Part shown: positions 1 through 5,783 of the stretch, piece after piece
Layout of the letters: every line of letters starts with the position of its first letter
Position numbering within the stretch: the first letter of the stretch is position 1
DNA from: an uncultured Polymorphobacter sp.
Lineage (GTDB): Bacteria; Pseudomonadota; Alphaproteobacteria; Sphingomonadales; Sphingomonadaceae
Direction of reading: 5' to 3'
Assembly (NCBI GenBank): GCA_937871645.1
Contig: CALMPZ010000521.1
Span: 1 to 8,228, forward strand
Length of the DNA stretch: 8,228 nt
Program-made: the position numbers and the translations under genes
The notes under the pieces: model-generated
The model's database searches: none
What the model saw: only the letters and a program-made list of their open reading frames with translations
What the model was told of the DNA's origin: nothing

Positions 1-269
1 GCAGGCGACGGCTTCAGGATGACCTGAAACTGATAGTAGTGCTGCAGGCGGTTGGGGTTTTCGCCGTAGCGGCCATCCGACGGGCGGCGCGACGGCTGCA
101 CATAGGCGGCCTTCCACGGCTCCGGCCCGAGTGCGCGCAGCACCGTGGCGGGGTGAAAGGTGCCGGCGCCGACTTCGACATCATAGGGCTGCAATACCAC
201 GCAGCCCTGCGCCGCCCAGTAATTCTGCAGCGTCAGGATCAGGCCCTGGAAGGATGACGAATTGGCCAC
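1..269 (-). CDS. glyQ: Glycyl-tRNA synthetase alpha subunit, N-terminal part (cut by window edge)
   Basis: This is the first 89 codons of the alpha chain of the heterotetrameric (alpha2beta2) bacterial glycyl-tRNA synthetase. The enzyme charges tRNA-Gly in the cytoplasm; the alpha chain carries the class II catalytic core. The translation matches the highly conserved GlyQ start: [12 protein letters not shown] (residues 7-18), [20 protein letters not shown] (21-40), [19 protein letters not shown] (45-63), [19 protein letters not shown] (65-83) and ILKPSP at the edge. The start is GTG at 269-267, preceded by an AGGGAAA ribosome binding site at 280-274. No ATG lies upstream in frame near it, and conserved sequence begins within a few residues. 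The remaining roughly 200 codons, and probably glyS, lie beyond the left edge. Identity is by recognition of the conserved motifs. Confidence 0.95.
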   Translation of the reverse strand, partial: MANSSSFQGLILTLQNYWAAQGCVVLQPYDVEVGAGTFHPATVLRALGPEPWKAAYVQPSRRPSDGRYGENPNRLQHYYQFQVILKPSP

Positions 270-308
270 GCAATTTCCCTGTTCGCAGGTGCAAAAACAA
301 CGAGTGCG

Positions 309-338
309 CGTTTAGCGGTGCGGTAGGGCAAGGGTCAA
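309..338 (-). promoter_or_regulatory. Probable sigma-70 type promoter of glyQ
   Basis: On the minus strand a TTGACC hexamer (338-333) is followed after 18 bases by TAAACG (314-309), within the context GCTAAACG. The -35 box matches the consensus at five of six positions and the -10 box at three of six. Transcription would begin near base 302, giving a leader of about 33 bases before the GTG of glyQ at 269. Position and orientation fit a dedicated glyQ promoter. Assignment is by eye only. Confidence 0.45.
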
Positions 339-386
339 GGTGAAGTGGGGGTATTGCGCTGGCAGGTGAGGCGCAAAAAGAGGCAC

Positions 387-440
387 CCACCCCCGCCGGG
401 CTGCGCCCGAGTCGCCCCTCCCTTGAAAGGGAGGGGTTGG
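387..440. repeat. Palindromic intergenic element (REP-like), possible transcript-end hairpin
   Basis: A perfect 10-bp inverted repeat is formed by CCCCTCCCTT (415-424) and AAGGGAGGGG (427-436), separated by two bases. Just beside it lies a smaller hairpin, CGGGC (397-401), TGC, GCCCG (405-409), in a C-rich stretch. The palindrome starts 8 bases beyond the stop codon of the minus-strand DUF6481-type gene, so it could fold in that gene's 3' end. There is no T-run on either side, so it is not a typical intrinsic terminator; it may stabilise or delimit the transcript. Similar 'CCCCTCCCTT...AAGGGAGGGG' intergenic palindromes are, from memory, common in sphingomonad genomes, but only one copy is in this window, so repetitiveness is an inference. 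Confidence 0.5.
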
Positions 441-444
441 CAGG

Positions 445-822
445 TCAGGTGCGCTTGGCTTTCTTGACGGCCTTGGCGGTCGACTTCGCGGCCTTGCGGG
501 CGGCGTAGCGCGCATCGCGCTCGGCCTTTTTGGCGGCGAGTTCTTCTTCCTCGCTGAGGATGATGCGGTTCAACTCTTCGAGCTTGGCGGCTTCCTTGGC
601 GGCACGCGCATCGAGCACGGCCTGGCGCTGGGCTTCGCGCTTGGCGGCCGATGCGGCGATCGCGGCGAGGCGCTTTTCTTCGGCGGCTGCGGCGCGCTCG
701 GCGCGGGCAGCGAGTTCCTCGGGCGTGGGTTCGGGTGCGGTCTTGAACTTTTCGAGGGCGGCGGCGCGGGCTTTGGCGGCAACGGCAGCGCGGTCTTTAT
801 GATCGGGAAGTTTGAAGCCCAT
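445..822 (-). CDS. DUF6481-type small Ala/Lys/Glu-rich protein
   Basis: This encodes a 125-residue protein of unknown function. It starts MGFKLPDHKDRAAVAAKAR and continues as almost uninterrupted charged, alanine-rich helix: a TPEELAARAERAAAAEEKR segment, a KREAQRQAVLDARAAKEA segment, ERDARYAARKAAK near the end, and a lysine-rich tail. Composition suggests a single long helix or coiled coil and a basic C-terminus that could bind nucleic acid. The pattern (short N-terminal 'FKLPDHKDRAA', C-terminal 'RDARYAARKA') is what I recall of the DUF6481 family found mainly in sphingomonads. The ATG at 822-820 is preferred over an in-frame GTG at 867-865 because family-like sequence begins there and a weak AGCGAGA site lies upstream. 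The gene follows the oxidoreductase by 45 bases on the same strand and is probably co-transcribed. Confidence 0.75.
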   Translation of the reverse strand: MGFKLPDHKDRAAVAAKARAAALEKFKTAPEPTPEELAARAERAAAAEEKRLAAIAASAAKREAQRQAVLDARAAKEAAKLEELNRIILSEEEELAAKKAERDARYAARKAAKSTAKAVKKAKRT

Positions 823-867
823 GGGTCTCGCTTTGATGTGTGGATGCGGCGCTCCATAGCCGCTCAC

Positions 868-2976
868 TCACTCTGCGGCAACCATTGACGCGACCGCGCT
901 GATGGTTACCGGCACGCCGGTCAGCGCCGCATTGCCCGAAACCGGGTCGATCAGCAGCGGATCCGACAGGTCATTGTAGCTGACGCCAGGGCGTTCAGCG
1001 GCGACGCGCAGCCGGATGCCGGGGCGATCATGGCCGTAGCCGTGCGGCAATGACACGGTGCCGGGCATGACATCGTCGCTTATGTCGCACGCCACTTGCA
1101 CCTTGCCGACGCGCGATTCGATATCGACGAGCTGCCCGGTTTCGAGACCGCGTGGGTGTGCATCGGCGGGGTTGATCATCAGCACGCAGCGCGCCGGGCC
1201 CTTGGCGAGGCGGCGGCTGTTGGCCATCCAGCTGTTGTTCGAGCGCACGTTGCGGCGGCCGAACAGCAGTAGCGTGTCGCCGCCGATAGGTGGCAGCGCC
1301 GCGAGCCATTCGGCAAAGCGGTCGAGGTCGGCGAGCAGCAGCGACGGCGCGGCGTCGATCTTCTTGTCGGGGGTCGCCAGCTTGGTGTCGCCGGTCGGTT
1401 GCAGCGGCCCGAGGTCGAGGCCGTGCTTATACTTTTCGATGTCGGCGAGGCTGAGACCGCGCGGGGAGCGCTGCAGCAGCCGGTCGAGCGCTTCGCGCGG
1501 GTGCATGATGTTGGGCGCTGGCTCACCACGCGCCTGGCTGATGGCACGCGACATTTCCGCCAGGATTTCCCAGTCGGACTTGGTGCCCGGCGTCTGCTCG
1601 AACACCGCCGGCGTGTAGGCGGCGAAGTTGCGCACCATGATCGGCGCGAGGAAGGTCGGGTAGTGGTCCTTCTCCAGCGGGCCGCACGGCGGCAGGATGT
1701 AGTGCGCGTGGCGGCTGGTGGCCGTCACATACATGTCGACCGATACCATCAGCTTGAGGCGTTCGAGCGCGCGGTCGAGGTTGGTGCCGTCGGGCGTCGA
1801 CAGCACCGGGTTGCCGGCGACGACGAACAGCATGTCGATCTGGCCGGCGCCGGGCGTGAGGATTTCCTCGGCGAACGCCACCACCGGGAATTCCGACAGC
1901 ACTTCGGGGTGGCCCGAGACGCGCGAGTGGAAACGGCCGTAGCTGCCGGCGCCGGCAGTTGCGACGATATCGGCGGCGGGCTGGTTGAACATGACGCCGC
2001 CGACGCGGTCGAAATTGCCGCTGGCGATGTTGAGCAGCTGGATCAGCCAGTGGTTGAGGCTGCCGAAGCTGGTGACCGACACGCCCATGCGGCCATAGAC
2101 CGCGGCGGGTTCGCCGCCGCCCAGCCGCGCGGCAATCTCGCGGATAGTGGCTTCGTCGATGCCGCAGGCGGCGGCACACGTCGCAATGTCGAAGCGGCGC
2201 AGCGCGGCCCAGGCGGTATCCCAGCGCGCATCGAGCAAGGCGGCGGCGGCGCGTGGGTTGACCAGCCCGGCCTCGTAGAGCGCCAGCAGCAAGCCGATCA
2301 GCAGCGCGGAATCGCTGCCGGGGCGTATAAACAAGTGTTCGTCGGCGATTTTGGCGGTTTCGGTGCGGCGCGGATCGACAACGATCAGCTTGCCGCCGCG
2401 TGCCTGCAGCGCCTCGATGCGCTTCTTCACGTCGGGCGCGGTCCAGACGCTGCCGTTCGATGCCAGCGGATTGGCGCCGAGGATGAGCATGGTTTGCGTG
2501 TTGTCGATGTCGGCGACGGGGAACAGCCCGTTGTGGCCGTACATCCACATCTGGACGAGCTGGTGCGGGATCTGGTCGACCGTCGAGGCCGAGAAATTGG
2601 TGCGGGCATTCACGGCGCGCTTGAGGTGCCCGATCATGCCGCCGACCGAATAATTATGCGCGGTCGGGTTGCCGACATAGACACTGGCGGCACCGCCCTC
2701 GCCCAGCACCGCTGCGGCCTTGGCGGCGATTTCGGCGAACGCAGTTTCCCAGCTGATTTCCTGCCACTGGTCGCCGACGCGCTTTACGGGATGGCGCAGC
2801 CGGTCGGGGTCGTCCTGCAAGTCGGTGATGGCGGTAGCCTTGGGGCAGATATGGCCGCGGCTCAGGACGTTGTCGGGGTCGCCCTTGATGCTCAGCACGG
2901 TGCGGCCCTCGGTGGTGATGAGCAGGCCGCAATTGGCTTCGCACAAATGGCAGGTGCGGATGTGCGTGGTCGGCAT
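868..2976 (-). CDS. Molybdopterin-dependent oxidoreductase, [4Fe-4S]-containing, substrate unknown
   Basis: A 702-residue member of the DMSO reductase / formate dehydrogenase / assimilatory nitrate reductase superfamily. The N-terminal domain has four [4Fe-4S] ligands, C9, C12, C16 and C44 (CxxCxxxC then CPKA). The central molybdopterin-binding core includes STVDQIPHQ (131-139), LILGANPLASNGS (164-176) and VVAGNPVLS. The dinucleotide-binding C-terminal domain runs from about 566 to 697, with NVRSNNSWM and SLPHGYGH (642-649). There is no Tat signal, so it should be cytoplasmic. The ATG at 2976-2974 has a GGGGAG site at 2991-2986; an open frame continues further upstream to 3237 but would run across the divergent gene and lacks family-like sequence. 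By eye, the usual Cys, SeCys or Ser molybdenum ligand position is Leu140. Substrate and electron partner cannot be told; no ferredoxin, cytochrome or reductase gene is adjacent. Confidence 0.92.
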   Translation of the reverse strand: MPTTHIRTCHLCEANCGLLITTEGRTVLSIKGDPDNVLSRGHICPKATAITDLQDDPDRLRHPVKRVGDQWQEISWETAFAEIAAKAAAVLGEGGAASVYVGNPTAHNYSVGGMIGHLKRAVNARTNFSASTVDQIPHQLVQMWMYGHNGLFPVADIDNTQTMLILGANPLASNGSVWTAPDVKKRIEALQARGGKLIVVDPRRTETAKIADEHLFIRPGSDSALLIGLLLALYEAGLVNPRAAAALLDARWDTAWAALRRFDIATCAAACGIDEATIREIAARLGGGEPAAVYGRMGVSVTSFGSLNHWLIQLLNIASGNFDRVGGVMFNQPAADIVATAGAGSYGRFHSRVSGHPEVLSEFPVVAFAEEILTPGAGQIDMLFVVAGNPVLSTPDGTNLDRALERLKLMVSVDMYVTATSRHAHYILPPCGPLEKDHYPTFLAPIMVRNFAAYTPAVFEQTPGTKSDWEILAEMSRAISQARGEPAPNIMHPREALDRLLQRSPRGLSLADIEKYKHGLDLGPLQPTGDTKLATPDKKIDAAPSLLLADLDRFAEWLAALPPIGGDTLLLFGRRNVRSNNSWMANSRRLAKGPARCVLMINPADAHPRGLETGQLVDIESRVGKVQVACDISDDVMPGTVSLPHGYGHDRPGIRLRVAAERPGVSYNDLSDPLLIDPVSGNAALTGVPVTISAVASMVAAE

Positions 2977-3073
2977 GGCGTGGAACTCCCCGGATTTTTG
3001 CGGGCAGGTTAGGCGGGAGTGACCGCGATGGGAAGAGCGTGTGCAATCCGCCGCACCCGCGCTATGGAAAGCC
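2977..3073. promoter_or_regulatory. Divergent intergenic region between oxidoreductase and DUF900-type hydrolase
   Basis: This 97-base gap must contain the starts of transcription for both divergent genes, unless one is transcribed from inside the other. The minus-strand ribosome binding site GGGGAG is at 2991-2986. On the plus strand, GGAAGAG (3031-3037) precedes an alternative GTG at 3041, and GGAAAG (3066-3071) precedes the ATG at 3074. I see no convincing -35/-10 pair on either strand and no strong inverted repeat suggesting an operator. Confidence 0.5.
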
Positions 3074-4348
3074 ATGCGCCGGATCATCTTCATTGCCCTG
3101 TTCATCATCGTCGCGGTCATCATCGCGATGTCGTTCCACCAGCCGCCGATGCGGTTGATGCCGACGCCCAAGCTGTTTCTCGATGGCGGCCCCAACGCCT
3201 TCACTGCGAACCCCGCACTGGCGCGCAGCAACACCATCGAGCTGTTCTATGCCACCAACCGCCTGCCGGTCGGGCCGCGCACCAACCGGCTGTATGCGGT
3301 GGTGCCGGGGCGCGACCTGCAGCTCGGCGTGTCGCAGATCCGTATCGGCGGCGATCAGACGACGTGGGAACAAATCTACGCGCTGTCGACGGGTGCCGGT
3401 GATGATCGCCGCCCGCACCTCAACTTGGAGACGATGGCAGAGCTGGCGACATTGGCCGAAGGCGAGCCGCTATCGCCGGGTGCGCGCGCCTGGCTCGGAC
3501 TGGTCAACGCCGCGATCGAACGCTCGGCCGACAAGGACATCATCATCTACGTCCACGGCGCCAACGCCACCGTCGAACGTGCGGCGGGACAGGCGGCGCA
3601 ACTGCGACACTTCACCGGGCAAAACTCGGTGGTGTTGCTGTTCGCCTGGCCGACGGCGGAAAATTTCCTGCGCTATCCGCGCGATGTCCAGACGGCGTTC
3701 GGCGCGGCGCCGCAGCTGGCCAAGCTGATCGAGCTGCTGGCGGTGCACACCAAGGCACGCGAGATCGACGTGCTGACCTATAGCGCCGGCGGCATGGTCG
3801 GCAGCGACGGGCTGGCGCTGGTCGGCCGCAAGTCGCGCGTCGCCGGGGCGCCGGACCCGCGGCTCGGCGAGGCCTATCACGCCGCCCCCGACGCCGACAC
3901 ACGCGGCTTTGTCGATGATTTGCGCGACTATGCCGGGGTGGCGACGCGCGTCACCGTGGCGGCCAACCTCAACGACTCGGCGCTGCGGCTGTCGCAACTG
4001 ATCAACCGTGCCTCGCGCGCCGGGCGCCCCGACTTTGCCGAACTCAGCCCCAATGCGACGCGCTTTCTGTTGGAGGCCAACCGCACGCAGGGCCTCGACC
4101 TGCTCAATGTCCGCCCCGCCGCGATGAGCGGCATTTCCGAACGCGCGCACACCTTCTGGTATGACGACCCCTGGGCGAGCAGCGACGTGCTGCTGACGCT
4201 GCTGCTGGGCCTGCCGCCGGCCGAGCGCGGCTTGGCGCCGGGAGAGGCACCGTCGGGCGCGGAATACTGGATCTTCCCCGAGGATTACCCTGCCCGGCTG
4301 CAAACGGTTCTGGCAGCTCAACGGTCGAACGCACCGGTCGCCAGATAG
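3074..4348 (+). CDS. DUF900-type alpha/beta hydrolase with N-terminal membrane anchor
   Basis: A 424-residue protein of the alpha/beta hydrolase family once named DUF900 (PF05990), whose natural substrates are not established. Residues 1-3 are basic and 4-20 strongly hydrophobic (RIIFIALFIIVAVIIAM), so it is probably an inner-membrane-anchored protein with its domain in the periplasm. Family landmarks are LFYATNRLP (57-65), IIYVHGANAT (157-166, oxyanion-hole HG), the nucleophile segment VLTYSAGGMV with Ser237, NLNDSAL with candidate Asp301, and RAHTFWYDDPWASSDVLLTL with candidate His359. The nucleophile elbow reads T-Y-S-A-G rather than the strict G-x-S-x-G. The ATG at 3074 fits a classical MRR-hydrophobic start; a GTG at 3041 with a good GGAAGAG site would add 11 residues and cannot be excluded. 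It is convergent with the next gene and overlaps its last 31 bases. Confidence 0.85.
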   Translation: MRRIIFIALFIIVAVIIAMSFHQPPMRLMPTPKLFLDGGPNAFTANPALARSNTIELFYATNRLPVGPRTNRLYAVVPGRDLQLGVSQIRIGGDQTTWEQIYALSTGAGDDRRPHLNLETMAELATLAEGEPLSPGARAWLGLVNAAIERSADKDIIIYVHGANATVERAAGQAAQLRHFTGQNSVVLLFAWPTAENFLRYPRDVQTAFGAAPQLAKLIELLAVHTKAREIDVLTYSAGGMVGSDGLALVGRKSRVAGAPDPRLGEAYHAAPDADTRGFVDDLRDYAGVATRVTVAANLNDSALRLSQLINRASRAGRPDFAELSPNATRFLLEANRTQGLDLLNVRPAAMSGISERAHTFWYDDPWASSDVLLTLLLGLPPAERGLAPGEAPSGAEYWIFPEDYPARLQTVLAAQRSNAPVAR

Positions 4349-4998
4349 GCCAGAGTCTGCGCGATGACGCGGGGGTCGCGCACCATGAAAGTGTGCGCGA
4401 CGGGCAGCACGATATGGTCGACCATGCCCGCGACCTGCGTGGCGGCGACCGCGACCTTGCCGTCGCCGGCGTCGGGCATGAAGGCCCGCGTCAGCGCCGG
4501 CAGCAGCATGCGGTCACCGGCAATGATGCCGAGGTCGTAGTTGACCGCCCCCAGCGCGGCCTCGGCAGCACGCGTCCGCCGCGTGCGCAGGAAATCACCG
4601 ACCGGCCCAAGCACAATGTTGCCCAGCCCGTAGCGGTGCAGCGCATCGGCGAGCGGGCTGCCGGCATTGGGCGGCGCCAGCATGACGACACGCCCGAGCC
4701 GCGCCGGCCGGTGCCGCGTCAGCAACGCGCGCGCCACCAGCCCGCCAAGCGAGTGCGTGACGACATGCAGCGGGCCATCGTGCGCGTCCGCAAACGCCGC
4801 AATGCGCGGCCGCAGATAGTCGATGATTTCGGGCATCGTGCGCCGCAACCCATACGACGGCGTCAACGTCGCAAACCCCGCCGCCCGCAGCGCCGATGCC
4901 AGTGGCCGCATTGAAAGGCCGGTACGACCATGACCGTGGAGCAGGATAACGCCCCCGCGCAAAGAGTCTGGGCCGGATGCGGCGGGCGGTTCGGGCAA
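4318..4998 (-). CDS. Lipase/esterase-type alpha/beta hydrolase
   Basis: A serine hydrolase of the alpha/beta fold, 226 residues from the chosen start. Seen in sequence: VILLHGHGRTG (17-27, oxyanion-hole HG), VVTHSLGGLVAR with the nucleophile Ser83 in a HSLGG elbow, MLAPPNAGSPLAD (106-118), the acid candidate Asp179 in GDGKVAVAAT, and the His202 candidate in VLPVAHTFMVRDP. This pattern matches uncharacterised bacterial triacylglycerol lipase-like or esterase proteins; the substrate is unknown. The start is uncertain: from 5115 down to the HG motif the frame has no ATG or GTG, only TTG codons at 5115, 4998 and near 4960. TTG at 4998 is chosen because a GGA lies about 9 bases upstream and it leaves a normal short N-terminus; TTG at 5115 would give 265 residues. 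No convincing signal peptide is seen from either start. Confidence 0.82.
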   Translation of the reverse strand: MPEPPAASGPDSLRGGVILLHGHGRTGLSMRPLASALRAAGFATLTPSYGLRRTMPEIIDYLRPRIAAFADAHDGPLHVVTHSLGGLVARALLTRHRPARLGRVVMLAPPNAGSPLADALHRYGLGNIVLGPVGDFLRTRRTRAAEAALGAVNYDLGIIAGDRMLLPALTRAFMPDAGDGKVAVAATQVAGMVDHIVLPVAHTFMVRDPRVIAQTLAYLATGAFDR

Positions 4999-5071
4999 GG
5001 CAGCGGTTCCGGGACTGCGGGCAATGGCGTCTGATGCGATATTGCGCGGCGCGCGGCAATGCCCGGCGCGC

Positions 5072-5099
5072 TTGTCAGCGGTCAGCAGCGTGCTAGGGA
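5072..5099 (+). promoter_or_regulatory. Candidate promoter of the Pr6Pr / acyl-CoA synthetase / crotonase operon
   Basis: TTGTCA (5072-5077) and TAGGGA (5094-5099) are separated by 16 bases, in the context GTGCTAGGGA. The -35 box matches at five of six positions; the -10 box is weak but resembles the cTAnnn form seen upstream of glyQ here. It sits about 30 bases before the first gene of the operon and outside the chosen start of the divergent hydrolase. Called by eye. Confidence 0.35.
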
Positions 5100-5118
5100 A
5101 AGAAAAACATCGCAAACC

Positions 5119-5124
5119 GGGGAG
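5119..5124 (+). promoter_or_regulatory. Ribosome binding site of the Pr6Pr-type gene
   Basis: GGGGAG lies 6 bases before the ATG at 5131 and fixes that start. The same CCGGGGAGT core occurs before the oxidoreductase (minus strand, 2993-2985) and before the acyl-CoA synthetase (5771-5779). Confidence 0.8.
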
Positions 5125-5130
5125 TGATCG

Positions 5131-5781
5131 ATGGACAAGATGCGCGCCGCCGCGCTGGCAATCGCGGTGACCGCCTGGGGCGCGGTCGGGCTGCAATCGG
5201 CACTGTCGACGCTGGCGCCGATGACCGGCAATGGCGGGCTGCCGGGCCTGATCGGCCTGTTCGGCTATTTCACCATCTGGTCGAACGTCTTGGTAGCGCT
5301 GGTCATGACGGCGATTGCCCGCCATGGCCTCGATGCCGGCTGGCTGTCGCGGCGCGGCACGGTTGCGGCACTCAGCGTCTACATCATCATCGTCGGCGCG
5401 GTGTACAACCTCATCCTCGCGTCGCAGTGGCACCCGGTCGGGCTGCACAAGCTCGGCGATACGCTGCTGCATACGGTGACGCCGCTGGCGGTGCCGCTGT
5501 TCTGGCTGGCGCTGGTGCCGCACGGCGGGCTGCGTGCCGGACAGGCGCTGGCGTGGCTGGGGTTCCCCGCCGGCTATCTCGGCTTTGCGATGGCACGCGG
5601 CGCGCTCACCGGCAAATATGCCTATCCTTTTCTTGACCTGACCAAGCTCGACGGGGCAACGGTAACGCGCAACATCGTGCTGCTGTTCGCGCTGTTCGTG
5701 GTGCTGGCGCTCGCCGTCATCGCGCTCGACCGCGGGCTGGGGCGCTTGTCACGACAAACAAGAATCCAACCCGGGGAGTAA
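5131..5781 (+). CDS. Pr6Pr / FAR-17a (AIG1)-like integral membrane protein
   Basis: A 216-residue polytopic membrane protein with about six hydrophobic segments, near residues 4-24, 37-62, 76-97, 111-129, 136-153 and 180-199. Motifs typical of the Pr6Pr/FAR-17a-AIG1-like family are visible: GYFTIWSNVLVAL (45-57), the HP/HKLGDTLLHTVTPLAVPLFW region (105-125, with His114) and GKYAYPFLDL (161-170) followed by a last helix. The eukaryotic relatives AIG1 and ADTRP are membrane threonine hydrolases of fatty acid esters of hydroxy fatty acids; their conserved Thr and His resemble Thr48 and His114 here, by eye only. The bacterial members have no settled function. It is the first gene of an operon and its stop overlaps the ribosome binding region of the acyl-CoA synthetase, so a lipid-related role is a reasonable inference. 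Confidence 0.82.
   Translation: MDKMRAAALAIAVTAWGAVGLQSALSTLAPMTGNGGLPGLIGLFGYFTIWSNVLVALVMTAIARHGLDAGWLSRRGTVAALSVYIIIVGAVYNLILASQWHPVGLHKLGDTLLHTVTPLAVPLFWLALVPHGGLRAGQALAWLGFPAGYLGFAMARGALTGKYAYPFLDLTKLDGATVTRNIVLLFALFVVLALAVIALDRGLGRLSRQTRIQPGE
5773..5778 (+). promoter_or_regulatory. Ribosome binding site inside the end of the upstream gene (coupling)
   Basis: GGGGAG occupies the last two sense codons of the Pr6Pr-type gene, directly before its TAA, and lies 5 bases before the ATG at 5784. The two genes are only 2 bases apart, an arrangement that normally couples their translation and makes this start secure. Confidence 0.8.
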
Positions 5782-5783
5782 AG

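Noticed and set aside
530..802. Serine/alanine-rich plus-strand frame opposite the DUF6481-type gene
   Set aside because: The Ser/Ala bias is the complement of Lys/Glu/Ala codons in the helical protein, not a separate gene.
1523..2548. Arg-rich 341-codon minus-strand frame within the oxidoreductase
   Set aside because: Out-of-frame reading of the real gene; Arg/Pro/Ala-rich low-complexity translation with no domain.
1399..3012. Long plus-strand open frame of 537 codons opposite the molybdopterin oxidoreductase
   Set aside because: It is the antisense shadow of a well-supported conserved gene in GC-rich DNA; its translation is His/Arg/Gly-rich with no recognisable domain.
2977..3237. N-terminal extension of the oxidoreductase frame up to 3237
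   Set aside because: The extension shows no family similarity, would overlap the start of the divergent hydrolase, and a good ribosome binding site precedes the ATG at 2976.
4999..5523. N-terminal extension of the lipase-like frame up to 5523
   Set aside because: Its sequence is Arg/Gln/His-rich shadow of the Pr6Pr-type gene on the other strand and has no hydrolase features.
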